NCBI RefSeq assembly: GCF_003865135.1 | Contig: NZ_BHZC01000001.1 | Coordinates: 3,348,001-3,412,000, forward strand | Direction of reading: 5' to 3' | Source of the DNA: Streptomyces chrestomyceticus JCM 4735 | Lineage (GTDB): Bacteria > Actinomycetota > Actinomycetes > Streptomycetales > Streptomycetaceae | DNA: 64,000 nt | In this document: piece after piece, positions 8,937-18,402 of the stretch | Layout of the letters: the number at the start of each line of letters is the position of its first letter | Position numbering within the stretch: position 1 is the first letter of the stretch | The notes under the pieces: model-generated | What the model was told of the DNA's origin: nothing | Databases searched by the model: none | Seen by the model: the letters and a program-made list of their open reading frames with translations, nothing else | Program-made: the position numbers and the translations under genes

Positions 8937-9219
8937 CGTGTCGTTCTCCTAATGCGGTGGGTTGCGGACGTGCTGCGGCAGTGGTGACCGCCGCCGCGGG
9001 GGCCGGGCGGTGGCGGTGTACGCCGCACGGATGGTGGCGGGCGTCCGGAGGAGGACAGCCGGCGCCACGGGAGCGCCGGCACTGCGGAGGCCCGCGCGAC
9101 CACCGGGGGTGATGGCGTGCGCGCGGGCGGCGACGGTGCGCGCGCCGGGAGTGGTGGCGTGCGCACCGCGAGTACCGGAAGCAGTGGGGCGCATATCGCG
9201 GGTGGTGACGGGTGCGGGG
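8890..9219. other. gap inside the exopolysaccharide-like cluster
   Basis: A 330-bp stretch separates the membrane-protein stop from the epimerase start in an otherwise tight cluster. It is GC-rich and has short GGTGATGGCGTGCG-like direct repeats around 9100-9170. A 96-codon frame opens with GTG overlapping the preceding TGA, but its third-position GC is below that of nearby genes and the product would be a Pro/Arg-rich string. I regard the region as non-coding apart from the short ORF at its left end, possibly the remains of a lost gene. Confidence 0.45.
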
Positions 9220-10566
9220 TCACGGCCGGTCCGCCTCCGCCGGTACGGGGGCGGGGGCCGCGTCGGGAGCCGGAGCGTGCGCCGAGGCGCCGGTGAGTGC
9301 GCCCAGCGCGTACAGCAGCAGGCCCAGGGCGGACAGCGCGCAGGCCACGGCCGGTACGACGGACGGGCCGAGGTGGGTGACGGCCAGCTCGACCGGCCTG
9401 CTCAGCGGCTCCAGTCCCGGCAACCGGGCGGCCAGTACGCAGGCCAGGGCGGCGGCTTCGAGGGCGACGGCGGCGGCCGGGCCCGTGGCGGCAGCGGCCG
9501 GGAAGCCGTGCCGGGCGAGCAGCCGCGCCAGGAAGAGCAGCGCGCCCAGGGCCGAGGCGGCAGCCACCGCACCCGCGCCGCCACCGTCGCCGACGGCACC
9601 GGTACCGCCGGCCGCGTCAGCCGCCGCCCACAGGGCGAGCAGCGCCGCGAGCTGCATCGCGGTGGCGATCAGCAGCAACGGCCGGACACCGGAGGCGAAT
9701 GCGGTCAGGCAGCGGCTGTCCGCCAGCCCGCGGCGCGCGCGGCCCGCGAACCAGTGGGCGCACCAGGCAGCGGGCACGACGGCACACGTCAGGGCCAGGG
9801 CGGAAGCTGTGGCCAACTGGGATCGTGTGGGCGGGAGATCAGGCCCGCCCGCCAGGAGCTGACGCAGCAACCAGTCGCCGCCCAGCGCATATCCGGCCAG
9901 CCAGCAGGTCCACAACCCGGCGGAGCGGGCGATCGGATACCGCGCCCGCAGCGGGCCGTGGCGGACGCACAGGCGCAGGGCGAGCAGCACCAGACCGGCC
10001 CCGGCCACCGCGACAGCCGTCTGTACGAGGCGGGGTGACGGGCCGTCGGCCGACGCGAACGGTACGGGGGTGGGCGCGTGCCCGGCAGCGGCGACGGCGG
10101 CCGCGGTCGCGGCACACACCGCACCGGGCAGCAGGTGCAGCGCCACACGGGCGGCCCTTCCCCGCCGTACGGGGCCGGGCGCGGGCACGGCGGGGGGCGG
10201 CGCCTCGGCGCGGGGGACCCGGGCGTACAACTCCTCGGCCAGCGAGAAGACATCGCGGTGCCGGAAGCGGGCGGCCGTACGGTCGGTGACCCCGTGCGCC
10301 TCCAGCCCGGCGGCGATCTCCATGGGGTCGACGGCCCGTTCGCACAGCGTCCGGTGCTGGTGCATCAGCGTCTTCACGGGGTCGGCCGGGCCGCGCCGGG
10401 GCGGCCGGGCGGGGATGTCCCGTACGGGGAGGGGGGCGGGGGTGGGAGCGGGCGCAGGGGAGGACGTTCTCGCCTCCGGGGCCGCGCCGGGGCCGAGGCC
10501 GCTGTCGGTGTCGAGGCCGGTGTCGGTGCCAGGGCCGAGGCCGGTTCCCATGTCGGCTGTCGTCAC
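9220..10566 (-). CDS. polytopic membrane protein of the glycosyltransferase cluster
   Basis: 448 residues. The first 45 or so are low-complexity. A conserved-looking soluble segment follows (LMHQHRTLCERAVDPMEIAA and FRHRDVFSLAEELYARVPRA), and then about 8-10 hydrophobic helices from residue 130 to the end. I do not recognise a named family. It is not obviously PelG, the usual membrane partner of PelF, although its position is right for that role. It overlaps the upstream glycosyltransferase gene by 4 bp (ATGA-type), so the two products are probably made together. It may be a transporter or an assembly platform for the polymer; this is inference from neighbours. Confidence 0.7.
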   Translation of the reverse strand: MTTADMGTGLGPGTDTGLDTDSGLGPGAAPEARTSSPAPAPTPAPLPVRDIPARPPRRGPADPVKTLMHQHRTLCERAVDPMEIAAGLEAHGVTDRTAARFRHRDVFSLAEELYARVPRAEAPPPAVPAPGPVRRGRAARVALHLLPGAVCAATAAAVAAAGHAPTPVPFASADGPSPRLVQTAVAVAGAGLVLLALRLCVRHGPLRARYPIARSAGLWTCWLAGYALGGDWLLRQLLAGGPDLPPTRSQLATASALALTCAVVPAAWCAHWFAGRARRGLADSRCLTAFASGVRPLLLIATAMQLAALLALWAAADAAGGTGAVGDGGGAGAVAAASALGALLFLARLLARHGFPAAAATGPAAAVALEAAALACVLAARLPGLEPLSRPVELAVTHLGPSVVPAVACALSALGLLLYALGALTGASAHAPAPDAAPAPVPAEADRP

Positions 10567-12623
10567 GGTTGCGCTCCTCTCTGCCGGTCGGCACCGGCTC
10601 CCGCACCGGCGGTGGCCGGTTCGGCGACCGGTTCGGCGACCGGCGCGACGAACGGTTCGGGGGCCGGTCCTGTGGCCGGTTCAGTGGCCGGGACGTCCGG
10701 GTCCGGTGCCGCCCAGCGCGGTGCGCGGCCCGTCGGCGGTGCGGCCTGCGCGGCGCCGCCGCCCGCCACGGCCCAGCGGCCCGGTACGTGGGACTCGGCG
10801 GGCCGGCTGAAGAGGCGGGGCACGCTGTCGCCGTCCGGTCCGGTTCCGGCGGCCGGGCGGCACGGCGTACGGGACATCAGCTCCAGGTAGATGCCACGAA
10901 ATGCCGCGACATTCTGCTCCACCGTGAACAGTTCGAGTGCGCGGGCGCGCGCGGCGGCGCCCAGCCGGGCGCGGCGCGCCGGGTCGAGCAGGAGTGCCAG
11001 GCACGCGTCGGCCAGCGCGCGCGGGTTGCGCGGCGGCACGACCAGGCCCGTACCGCCGATGACCTCGCAGACCGCTCCGGCGTCGGTGGAGACGGTGGCG
11101 CGGCCGCTGAGCATCGCCTCCACGAGGGAGCGCGGAAAGCCCTCCGCCACGCTGGAGAGGACCAGCACCGAACCGGCCGCGTAGACGTCCTGCGGGCGCG
11201 GCAGGCCGGGGCCGCCGACCTCCTCGAAGGAGACCGGGTTGTCACCGGCGCTCCGCGCGTCGGCGGCCTCGTCGGGGAAGAGCTGGGCGGCCAGCACCCG
11301 GCACTGGGCCAGATAGGCGGCGTCCTCCGGGGCGGGGCCCGGGGCGCCGACGATGCGCAGGGCCGCGGCCGGTTCGGCCCGGTGCACGCGGGCGAAGGCG
11401 TGCAGCAGCGAGACGAGGTCCTTGGCGGGTTCGACGGTGCCGGTCCACACCAGCGTCGCGGAGTGGTCGGCCAGGGCGTCGGGGACGGCGGCGAAGCCGG
11501 TCGCGTCCAGGCCCGGGTACACCGTGCGCATTCGCTCCCGGTCCGCGCCGCAGCGTTCCTGCCAGCGCCGGGTACGGGCGCTGCCGGGGGTGACGAGCGC
11601 GGCTTCGGCGTACGTCTCGGCGGCCAGCGCGGTCTCGAAGGCGCCCAGCAAGGCGCGTACGGGGGCGCTCGCCCCCACGCCGGAGCGCACGAGGTAGCGC
11701 TCGCGCAGGCGCACGCCGTACTCGGTGAGCAGGAGAGGTGTGCCGAAGAAGCGTTTGGCCAGCAGTCCGGGGAGGGCGACGGAGCCGCCGGCCGTGGCGT
11801 GGCAGAGGTCGACCGCGGCGAGCCCGTCACCGCCGCTCCCGGAGGGAGCCGCGGAGCCGCCGCCGTACCGGCCCGCGCCGTGCCGGTCGGCGCCGTACCG
11901 GTCCCCGCCGCGCCGCTCCGCGCCGTACCGGCCCGCGCCGTACCAGTCCAGCGAGAGCGGACGCAGGGCGCGTTCCAGCTCCTCGGTCACGGCCAGCAGG
12001 TCACCCACGCGTGCGCCGTGCGCGGCGCGCAGTGCGCCGGGCGCGCGGCAGGTGCTCTCCAGGATGCGTACGGCCTGTTCGGAGCGGAGGAGTTCGGGCA
12101 GGCCGCCGTGGTCGCGGGCCAGCCGTGCCAGGCCGTACAGACCGGCGGCGAAACGGTCCGCCTGACCCTCGCGGTGCGCGGCGCCGTCCGCTGCCGACTC
12201 CGGGGTGGGGGTCCGGCCGCCGGGCGGTTCCGCCGCGGTGAATCCCGCCGCCAGATCGGCGAAGCACTCCGCGAACCGCCGCCGCGCACGCCGCCCGCGC
12301 GCCCCGGCGCGCCGTCCTTCGGGCCGCCACCGCAGGGCGGCGGGCAGCTCCCCGTACAGCGGCGCGGCCCGCACCACCCGGGCGCGGCCCCGCCCGCCCG
12401 CACCGCTGCCCGCCCCGCGCGCCGCCGGTCCGGTGTCCGCTGGCCCGGCCGCGTCCGCCGTGCCGCCTTCAGGACCGCGGTCGACGCCGTCCTCAGGGCC
12501 CCGGTCGAGGGTGTAGACCTCGAACTCGTGGCCGGGGAGCCCGTGCACGAGCCGGTCGCGCCACGGACGCGTCTCACCGGACGCATCCGGGCCGCCACCC
12601 TCGGTGAGCAATCCAATGCGCAC
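10563..12623 (-). CDS. PelF-like family 4 glycosyltransferase with DUF3492 N-terminus
   Basis: 686 residues. The start MRIGLLTEGGGPDASGE and HGLPGHEFEVYTL match the DUF3492 N-terminal domain of PelF, the cytosolic polymerase of Pel polysaccharide. The C-terminal GT-B half shows LVWTGTVEPAKD, the donor-site segment AEGFPRSLVE near residues 492-501 (the E-x7-E signature of GT4 enzymes) and GTGLVVPPRNPRALAD. Residues 595-686 are a low-complexity Pro/Ala/Glu tail. The middle carries a YGAGRYGAERRGG-like tandem insertion near 11870-11945. It starts with GTG at 12623 and is the first gene of the leftward cluster. UDP-sugar use is inferred from PelF. Confidence 0.83.
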   Translation of the reverse strand: MRIGLLTEGGGPDASGETRPWRDRLVHGLPGHEFEVYTLDRGPEDGVDRGPEGGTADAAGPADTGPAARGAGSGAGGRGRARVVRAAPLYGELPAALRWRPEGRRAGARGRRARRRFAECFADLAAGFTAAEPPGGRTPTPESAADGAAHREGQADRFAAGLYGLARLARDHGGLPELLRSEQAVRILESTCRAPGALRAAHGARVGDLLAVTEELERALRPLSLDWYGAGRYGAERRGGDRYGADRHGAGRYGGGSAAPSGSGGDGLAAVDLCHATAGGSVALPGLLAKRFFGTPLLLTEYGVRLRERYLVRSGVGASAPVRALLGAFETALAAETYAEAALVTPGSARTRRWQERCGADRERMRTVYPGLDATGFAAVPDALADHSATLVWTGTVEPAKDLVSLLHAFARVHRAEPAAALRIVGAPGPAPEDAAYLAQCRVLAAQLFPDEAADARSAGDNPVSFEEVGGPGLPRPQDVYAAGSVLVLSSVAEGFPRSLVEAMLSGRATVSTDAGAVCEVIGGTGLVVPPRNPRALADACLALLLDPARRARLGAAARARALELFTVEQNVAAFRGIYLELMSRTPCRPAAGTGPDGDSVPRLFSRPAESHVPGRWAVAGGGAAQAAPPTGRAPRWAAPDPDVPATEPATGPAPEPFVAPVAEPVAEPATAGAGAGADRQRGAQP

Positions 12624-12659
12624 GAGCGCACCCCCGTTCTTCCTGATCGGCGTCCACGA

Positions 12660-12683
12660 CGGCGGCCGCCCGGGGGGCCGCCG
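12660..12683. repeat. GC-rich hairpin upstream of the glycosyltransferase gene
   Basis: Inverted repeat CGGCGGCC / GGCCGCCG with an 8-nt loop, 37 bp before the glycosyltransferase start. It could be a second terminator for the ABC operon coming from the right, or a structure in the leader of the glycosyltransferase transcript. Confidence 0.5.
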
Positions 12684-12711
12684 CTACCTGCAGGAAGAAG
12701 CTACGCAGAGA

Positions 12712-12753
12712 TTCCGGTGACACGACGGACGGTTGTCCGTCGCGCCACCGGAA
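12712..12753 (-). terminator. hairpin terminator after the peptide ABC operon
   Basis: Nested inverted repeat: outer arms TTCCGGTG and CACCGGAA, inner arms GACGGAC and GTCCGTC around a GGTT loop. It starts 58 bp after the stop of the fused ATPase gene and separates the ABC operon from the glycosyltransferase cluster. Confidence 0.75.
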
Positions 12754-12810
12754 GGGGTGAAGAGACGTAACTTTCCACCCCGGTGGGCGTTCTGGCGCGC
12801 TATGTGACCG

Positions 12811-14643
12811 TCACGCCGCGGCACGCAGTGCGCGCCGCCCGGCCGACACCTCCGGATCGAGCACCGGCACCGCCGCCAGCAGGCCCTTCGTGTACGGATG
12901 CCGGGGGCGCTCGTACACCTCCTCGGTGGTGCCTTCCTCCACGATCCGCCCGCCGCGCATCACCGCGACCCGGTCGCTGACCGCCCGGACGACCGCCAGG
13001 TCGTGCGCGATGAAGACCAGCGCGAGGCCCAGCTCCCGCCGGAGCTCGCCGAGCAGGTCGACGACCTGCGCCTGGGTGGTGACGTCCAGCGCCGATACGG
13101 GTTCGTCGCAGACCAGCAGCCGGGGGCCGGGGGCGAGCGCCCGCGCGATACCGACGCGCTGCCGCTGCCCGCCGCTGAACTCGTGCGGGTAGCGGTGGTA
13201 CCACGCCGGGTCCAGGCCGACCCGTTCCAGCAGTTCGCACGCCCGGCGCCGTACGCGCGCGTCGTCCCGGTCGCCGGCCGCGCGCAGCGGGTCGGCGACC
13301 GATTCGCCGATGCTGCGGCGCGGGTTGAGCGAGGAGACCGGGTCCTGGAACACCATCTGGAGTTCGCTGCGGAAGGGGCGGAGCTGCCGGTCGCCGAGGG
13401 TGCCGATGTCGCGCCCCCGGTAGCGCAGCGTCCCCGCGGTCGGGTCCAGCAGCCGTACGAGCATCCGCCCGAGCGTCGTCTTGCCGCTGCCCGACTCCCC
13501 CACGAGGCCGACGGTCTCCCCTTCCCGTACGGTCAGCGAGACCTCGTCGACCGCCGTGGTCCGGTGCCTCCGGCCGCCGAACTCCCGTCGCAGTCCGACG
13601 GCTTCGAGCAGTACGCCGTCACGGTCGCTGACTCCGCCGCCATAGCTGTCACCAGCACTGTCGCCGTCTCTGCCGCCACTGACGCGATCACCGGCATCGT
13701 CGCGCGCGGCGCGCACGCCGCGCAGAGTGCGCCCGTCCGGCTTCGCGTCCACCCGTGGCACCGCCGCCAGCAGCTCCTTCGTATACGGAGCGCGCGGCGC
13801 CAGCAGTACCTCGCCGACCGGACCGTGCTCCACCGCCCGGCCGTCGCGCATCACGAGCACCTCGTCCACGCTGCCCGCGACCACCCCCAGGTCGTGGGTG
13901 ACCAGGAGCAGCCCCATGCCGGTCTCCGCCCGCAGGCCGTGCAGCAGGTCGAGGATCTGCGCCTGGACGGTGACGTCCAGCGCGGTGGTGGGCTCGTCGG
14001 CGATCAGCAGGCGCGGTTCGCAGGCGAGCGCCATCGCGAGCAACGCGCGCTGGCGCATGCCCCCGCTGAACTCGTGCGGCCGCGAGCGGGCGCGCCGGGG
14101 GGCGTCCGCGATGCCCACGCGCTCCAGCACCTCGACGGCGCGGGCGCGAGCGGCGCGCCGGGAGACGTCCGGCCGGTGCACCCGGTACACCTCGGCGATC
14201 TGGTCGCCGATCGCGTAGTACGGGTCGAGTGAGGACAGCGGGTCCTGGAACACCATGGCGGCCCGGCCGCCGCGCAGCCGCCGCAGCTCGCGCTCGTCCG
14301 CCGCCCGTACGTCCGTACCGGCGACCCGGACCGTGCCGCTCACCTGCGCTCCGGTCCCCCGGTGCAGATCCAGCAGGGCCGCCGCGACGGTGGACTTGCC
14401 GGAGCCGGACTCGCCGACGATGCCCAGGGCCCGGCCGGCGGCCAGCGAGAAGGAGAGCCGGTCCACGGCCTGTACGGCGCCGCCGCCTCCGTCGTCGGCG
14501 GGCCCGTCGCCACCGGCCGCGCCCGGGAAGGCGACCGACAGGTCACGGACGTCCACCAGAAGGTCCGGCTCCGGAACACCCGGGTCCGGAAGATCCGGGC
14601 CCAGCCGGCCCGGAGCCGCTCCGCTCGTCTCCTCGGAGGTCAT
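12811..14643 (-). CDS. fused double ATPase of a peptide/nickel-type ABC importer (DppD-DppF fusion)
   Basis: 610 residues containing two complete ABC ATPase domains that are separate proteins (DppD and DppF) in many bacteria. The first domain has Walker [10 protein letters not shown], signature [16 protein letters not shown] and Walker [10 protein letters not shown]. The second has [27 protein letters not shown] and [10 protein letters not shown] Gly/Asp/Ser-rich linker near 13610-13720 joins them. Each half ends with the oligopeptide-type segment [13 protein letters not shown] or [13 protein letters not shown]. It powers import by the two permeases, whose genes lie directly upstream; the ATG overlaps the DppB-type stop by 4 bp. 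It is the last gene of the operon. Confidence 0.93.
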   Translation of the reverse strand: MTSEETSGAAPGRLGPDLPDPGVPEPDLLVDVRDLSVAFPGAAGGDGPADDGGGGAVQAVDRLSFSLAAGRALGIVGESGSGKSTVAAALLDLHRGTGAQVSGTVRVAGTDVRAADERELRRLRGGRAAMVFQDPLSSLDPYYAIGDQIAEVYRVHRPDVSRRAARARAVEVLERVGIADAPRRARSRPHEFSGGMRQRALLAMALACEPRLLIADEPTTALDVTVQAQILDLLHGLRAETGMGLLLVTHDLGVVAGSVDEVLVMRDGRAVEHGPVGEVLLAPRAPYTKELLAAVPRVDAKPDGRTLRGVRAARDDAGDRVSGGRDGDSAGDSYGGGVSDRDGVLLEAVGLRREFGGRRHRTTAVDEVSLTVREGETVGLVGESGSGKTTLGRMLVRLLDPTAGTLRYRGRDIGTLGDRQLRPFRSELQMVFQDPVSSLNPRRSIGESVADPLRAAGDRDDARVRRRACELLERVGLDPAWYHRYPHEFSGGQRQRVGIARALAPGPRLLVCDEPVSALDVTTQAQVVDLLGELRRELGLALVFIAHDLAVVRAVSDRVAVMRGGRIVEEGTTEEVYERPRHPYTKGLLAAVPVLDPEVSAGRRALRAAA

Positions 14644-15629
14644 GTCAGGGCCACCCTTCGGTCGGCGAGTGCGTAGAGGACGTCCGCCACGACGTTGGCG
14701 ACGATGACGGCGGCGCCGGTGCCCAGCACCACGCCGACGACCACCGGCAGGTCGACGACGCGCACCGAGTGGACCAGGAGCTGCCCGATGCCGGGCAGCC
14801 CGAAGAGTTCCTCGGTGAGCATCGCGCCGCCGAACATCGTCCCGAGGTCGAGCGCGGTGAGCGCGATGACCGGCGGCAGCGCGCCGCGCAGCGCGTGCCG
14901 CGTCACGACGGAACGTTCCCGCACCCCGTACGCACGGAAGGTGCGGATGTGGTCCTCGGCCAGCGTCTCCAGCGTCGAGGAGCGGGTCAGCCGGGCGTAC
15001 TTGGCGGATTCCAGCAGCGCCAGCGCCGTCCAGGGCAGCAGCAGGTTCCAGGCCCACTGCTCCGGGTCCTCGGACAGCGGGACGTAGGAGGGGAACGGCA
15101 GCCACTGCAGGTACGCGCAGAACACCATCAGCAGCAGCAGTCCGGTGATGAAGACCGGGGTGGCGGTACCGGCGAGGGTCAGGCCCGTCAGGACGCGTTC
15201 CGTCGTGCCGCCACGGCGCAGCGCGGACACCAGGCCGGTGCCGACCCCGAGCAGCAGCCACAGCACCATCGAGCCGAGGGCGAGCGACGCGGTGACCGGC
15301 AGCCGGTCGGCGAGCAGCGCCGTGACGGGCGAGCCGTTCTGGTACGAGAGGCCGAGGCAGGGCGCGTCGCAGTGCAGTACGCCGGTGCCGGACGAGAAGT
15401 CGCGGCCGGCCACCAGGCCCTGGAGGAAGTGCAGGTACTGCGTCAGGACCGGCGCGTCCAGCTCCAGCCGTTCGCGTACCTGCTGGATCTGGCCGGGGTT
15501 GCAGCGCGGCCCGCAGGCCAGTTTGGCGGGGTCGCCGGGCGCGACGTAGAAGAGCGCGTAGACGGCGACGGTCAGCAGGAAGAGGACCAGGAGCCCGCCG
15601 CCCAGCCGGCGCAGTGCGTAGCCGGTCAT
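14640..15629 (-). CDS. DppB-type ABC permease
   Basis: 329 residues with about six membrane helices. The N-terminus MTGYALRRLGGGLLVLFLL and YVAPGDPAKLACGPRC are typical of the DppB/OppB N-terminal region. The cytoplasmic EAA-type loop that docks the ATPase reads RSVVTRHALRGALPPVI. The C-terminal GGAMLTEELFGLPGIGQLL matches the family. It forms the channel with the DppC-type protein and overlaps both neighbours by 4 bp. Confidence 0.92.
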   Translation of the reverse strand: MTGYALRRLGGGLLVLFLLTVAVYALFYVAPGDPAKLACGPRCNPGQIQQVRERLELDAPVLTQYLHFLQGLVAGRDFSSGTGVLHCDAPCLGLSYQNGSPVTALLADRLPVTASLALGSMVLWLLLGVGTGLVSALRRGGTTERVLTGLTLAGTATPVFITGLLLLMVFCAYLQWLPFPSYVPLSEDPEQWAWNLLLPWTALALLESAKYARLTRSSTLETLAEDHIRTFRAYGVRERSVVTRHALRGALPPVIALTALDLGTMFGGAMLTEELFGLPGIGQLLVHSVRVVDLPVVVGVVLGTGAAVIVANVVADVLYALADRRVALT

Positions 15630-16669
15630 ACGACGGCCTCCTTCTCGCGCTTCTCGTGCTTCTCGTGCTGGATGCGCTTCTCCCGGCGGCCGGCCCGGGT
15701 ACCGACCCGCAGCCGGGACCGCTCGCGCGGGTCCAGCGCCGTACGGACCGCGTCGCCCAGCACCGTGAACGCGAGCACCGTGACCAGCAGGAAGCCCGCC
15801 GGGAGCAGGACGTACGCCGGATCGGCCCGGAACCAGGTGGTCGCGGTCGACAGCATCTGTCCCCAGGACGCGGTGGGCGGCCGGACGCCGATGCCGAGGA
15901 ACGACAGCGACGCCTCGACCACGATGTTGCTGGGCACCAGGACCGCCGCGTACGTGATCACCGGCGCGGCGAGCGACGGGAGCAGCTCGCGCCGCGCCAC
16001 GCGCAGCGGCCCCGCGCCGCCGAGCCGGGCCGCCGCGACATGGTCCAGCTTCTTCAGGGCCAGCGTCCGCGCGCGCACGATCCGCGAGGTGCCGAACCAA
16101 CTGAGCAGGCCGATCACCAGCACCAGCAGCAGCGGGCGGGGAAAGTCGGCGGGCACGATCGCGGTCAGCGAGATCGCGATGACGAGCATGGGCAGCGCGG
16201 TCAGCACCTCGGTGAACCGGGAGAGCACCTGGTCCGCGAGCCGGTTGCCGAGCCCGGCCGCGAGGCCGGCCACCACACCGATGAAGACCTGGACGGCCGT
16301 GGCGCCGAGCGCGATGAGCAGGGAGACCCGGGCCCCGTACAACAGCCGGGCGAACATGTCCCGGCCGGTGCCGGGCTCGACGCCCAGCCAGTGGTCGGCG
16401 CTGATCCCGCCGTACGGGCCGAGCGGTACGCCGCCGCGCGCGGAGTCGATCAGGTCGTCGTGGTACGTGGTCGGGTCCTGGCCCTCCAGCGCCGCCAGCA
16501 GCGGTGCGCCGAGGGCGAGCAGGACGAGGACGATCAGGACGGCCGCGGAGACCACGGCGGCGGGCCGCTGCCGCAGCCGCCGCCAGACCGTGCCCTTTTG
16601 AGGGGGCATCACCACGGTCTCCGTGTGCGGGGTCCCTGGCTGACGGGGCGTCACGTCGGTCGTCGTCAC
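15626..16669 (-). CDS. DppC-type ABC permease
   Basis: 347 residues. The N-terminal cytoplasmic tail is followed by a membrane helix (VSAAVLIVLVLLALGAPLLA), a periplasm-facing loop with HWLGVEPGTGRDMFARLLYG, which is a hallmark of DppC/OppC, and five more helices. The EAA loop reads VARRELLPSLAAPVITYAAV. The last 35 residues are a basic, charged tail (RREKRIQHEKHEKREKEA) not usual for the family. It pairs with the DppB-type permease and overlaps the binding-protein gene by 4 bp. Confidence 0.92.
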   Translation of the reverse strand: MTTTDVTPRQPGTPHTETVVMPPQKGTVWRRLRQRPAAVVSAAVLIVLVLLALGAPLLAALEGQDPTTYHDDLIDSARGGVPLGPYGGISADHWLGVEPGTGRDMFARLLYGARVSLLIALGATAVQVFIGVVAGLAAGLGNRLADQVLSRFTEVLTALPMLVIAISLTAIVPADFPRPLLLVLVIGLLSWFGTSRIVRARTLALKKLDHVAAARLGGAGPLRVARRELLPSLAAPVITYAAVLVPSNIVVEASLSFLGIGVRPPTASWGQMLSTATTWFRADPAYVLLPAGFLLVTVLAFTVLGDAVRTALDPRERSRLRVGTRAGRREKRIQHEKHEKREKEAVV

Positions 16670-18402
16670 TTGACCGCGACCTGGGAGATGTCCAGCACGC
16701 CGTCCCAGTCACTGATGACGACGTTCTTGACGTCCTTGCCGTACAGGCGCTTGTAGACGGGGTGGAAGAGCGGTACGGACAGGGCCTGCTCGCCGATCTT
16801 CTTGTCCAGCGCGCCCCACCGCTCCGCCGCCGCCTTCAGGTCGGTCAGCTTGTTGATCTCGTCGATCTCGTGGTTGACCGCCGGGTCGTCGAGCTGCGCG
16901 TGGTTGAAGTTGGAGGCGTCCCGGACGATCTGCCGGCCGTCGAAGATCGGCGCGAGGAACGGGCCGCCGGACGGCCAGTCCGCTCCCCAGCCGCTGATGA
17001 ACAGGCCCGGCGCGTCGTCGACGCTGTGCACCTTCTCCTTGTAGTCGTTTTCCTCCAGGCCCTGGAGCTTGACGGTTATCCCGGCCTTCTTCAGGGCTTC
17101 CTGCACGGCGGTGGCGATGTCCGGGCTGGTCTCGAAGTTCTTGGCGGTGGAATGCGTCAGGGTGATGGTGAGCCCGTTCTCGTGACCGGCTTCCTTCAGC
17201 AGTTCCTTCGCCTTGGCCGGATTTCCGGTACGGCCCGCCGGGAACCAGTCGTACGGGGTGTGGCCGAAGGCTTTTCCGTTCGGCAGGAAGGTGGTGGCCG
17301 GTTCGGCGAGCGCGGAGCCGCCGGCGGCGTTCACGACGCTCTGCCGGTTGACGGCGTACGCGACGGCCTGGCGCACCTTCGGGTCGTCGAAGGGCTTCAC
17401 CTTCGGGTTGAAGGCGAGGTAATTGGTGTAGCCGAAGTGGCCGGTGCCGACCCGCTCTCCGAGCCCCTGGTCGCCGCTGATCCGCGCGAGTTCGGCCGGG
17501 CCGAGGTTGGTGTCGGTGGTCACCGCGGCGGCGTCCGGACCGGCGCCGGTGGCCAGCCGCTGGTTGATGACCGCGGAATCCAGGCCGGATTTCACGTCGA
17601 TGGTGTCGGGATAGGCGTGCCGTTCGGAGTCGGTCTTCTCGGACCAGTGCGGATTGCGCTCCAGGACGAGGTGTTCACCGTCCCCGGTGTTCTTGACGAC
17701 CTTGTACGGGCCCGAGGAGACCGGGTGCTCCTCGTATTTCGTGCCGGTGTCCTTGGCCTTCGGCACCGGTGCGAACTGCGTCTGCGTGGCGAGCAGGGGG
17801 AATTCGCCCTCGGGCTTCTTCAGGTGGAAGACGATGGTCTTCGCGTCCGGGGTCTCGATGGACTTGAGCCCGTCCGCGCTCTTGTCCTTGTACGGCCCCT
17901 GGTAGCTTTCGCCGCCCACCAGCCAGTCCCGCAGATACGGTGCGCCGCCGGAGAGTTCGGCGGCGAAGGAACGCTCGATGCCGTATTTGACGTCGGCGCT
18001 GGTGATCGGCGAACCGTCCTCGAACTTCAGCCCGTCCTTGAGCGTGTACGTCCACACCGTGGCGTTCTCGCTGGGCCGCCCGGTGTCGGTGGCGAGGTCC
18101 GGTACGGCCTTCGCGCCGGCCGCGCCGTTCTCCCGGTTGCGAGTGGTCAGCGTACGGAAGACCAGGGTCGGTACCTTGCCGCCACCGGAGGTGTAGAGGC
18201 GCGCCGGGTCGAAGTTGGTCTGCGGCTCGGAGTTCAGGACGGTGAGCGTGCCGCCCTTGGCGGGCGCGGCGCCCGCGCCGTCACCCGCCGCGGTGTCCTT
18301 GGGGCCGCAGGCGGTGGCCCCGGCGGCCAGCGCGACGGCCACCGCGACGGTGACCATCCTTCTGGCGGGGGCGGAGTGGCGGGGACGGGACGGCTCGGCC
18401 AT
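16666..18402 (-). CDS. family 5 solute-binding lipoprotein of the peptide ABC importer
   Basis: 578 residues. A signal peptide with lipobox LAAGATAC places the anchored cysteine near residue 32. The mature part begins with a Gly/Ala linker and then GGTLTVLNSEPQTNFDPARL, the standard family 5 opening. Typical segments follow: TYTLKDGLKFEDGSPITSAD, SSGPYKVVKN and DPKVRQAVAYAVNRQSV. It captures peptides or similar solutes at the outer membrane face and delivers them to the two permeases. It is the first structural gene of the operon. The ATG at 18402 has only a modest AAAGG upstream. Confidence 0.93.
   Translation of the reverse strand: MAEPSRPRHSAPARRMVTVAVAVALAAGATACGPKDTAAGDGAGAAPAKGGTLTVLNSEPQTNFDPARLYTSGGGKVPTLVFRTLTTRNRENGAAGAKAVPDLATDTGRPSENATVWTYTLKDGLKFEDGSPITSADVKYGIERSFAAELSGGAPYLRDWLVGGESYQGPYKDKSADGLKSIETPDAKTIVFHLKKPEGEFPLLATQTQFAPVPKAKDTGTKYEEHPVSSGPYKVVKNTGDGEHLVLERNPHWSEKTDSERHAYPDTIDVKSGLDSAVINQRLATGAGPDAAAVTTDTNLGPAELARISGDQGLGERVGTGHFGYTNYLAFNPKVKPFDDPKVRQAVAYAVNRQSVVNAAGGSALAEPATTFLPNGKAFGHTPYDWFPAGRTGNPAKAKELLKEAGHENGLTITLTHSTAKNFETSPDIATAVQEALKKAGITVKLQGLEENDYKEKVHSVDDAPGLFISGWGADWPSGGPFLAPIFDGRQIVRDASNFNHAQLDDPAVNHEIDEINKLTDLKAAAERWGALDKKIGEQALSVPLFHPVYKRLYGKDVKNVVISDWDGVLDISQVAVK

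Noticed and set aside
8933..9223. 96-codon ORF starting GTGA at the membrane-protein stop
   Set aside because: Third-position GC is lower than in neighbouring genes, and the Pro/Arg-rich product shows no domain; kept only as a remark on the gap.
14229..16601. A 790-codon plus-strand frame across the ABC permease genes
   Set aside because: Antisense to three well-supported overlapping transporter genes; low-complexity product.
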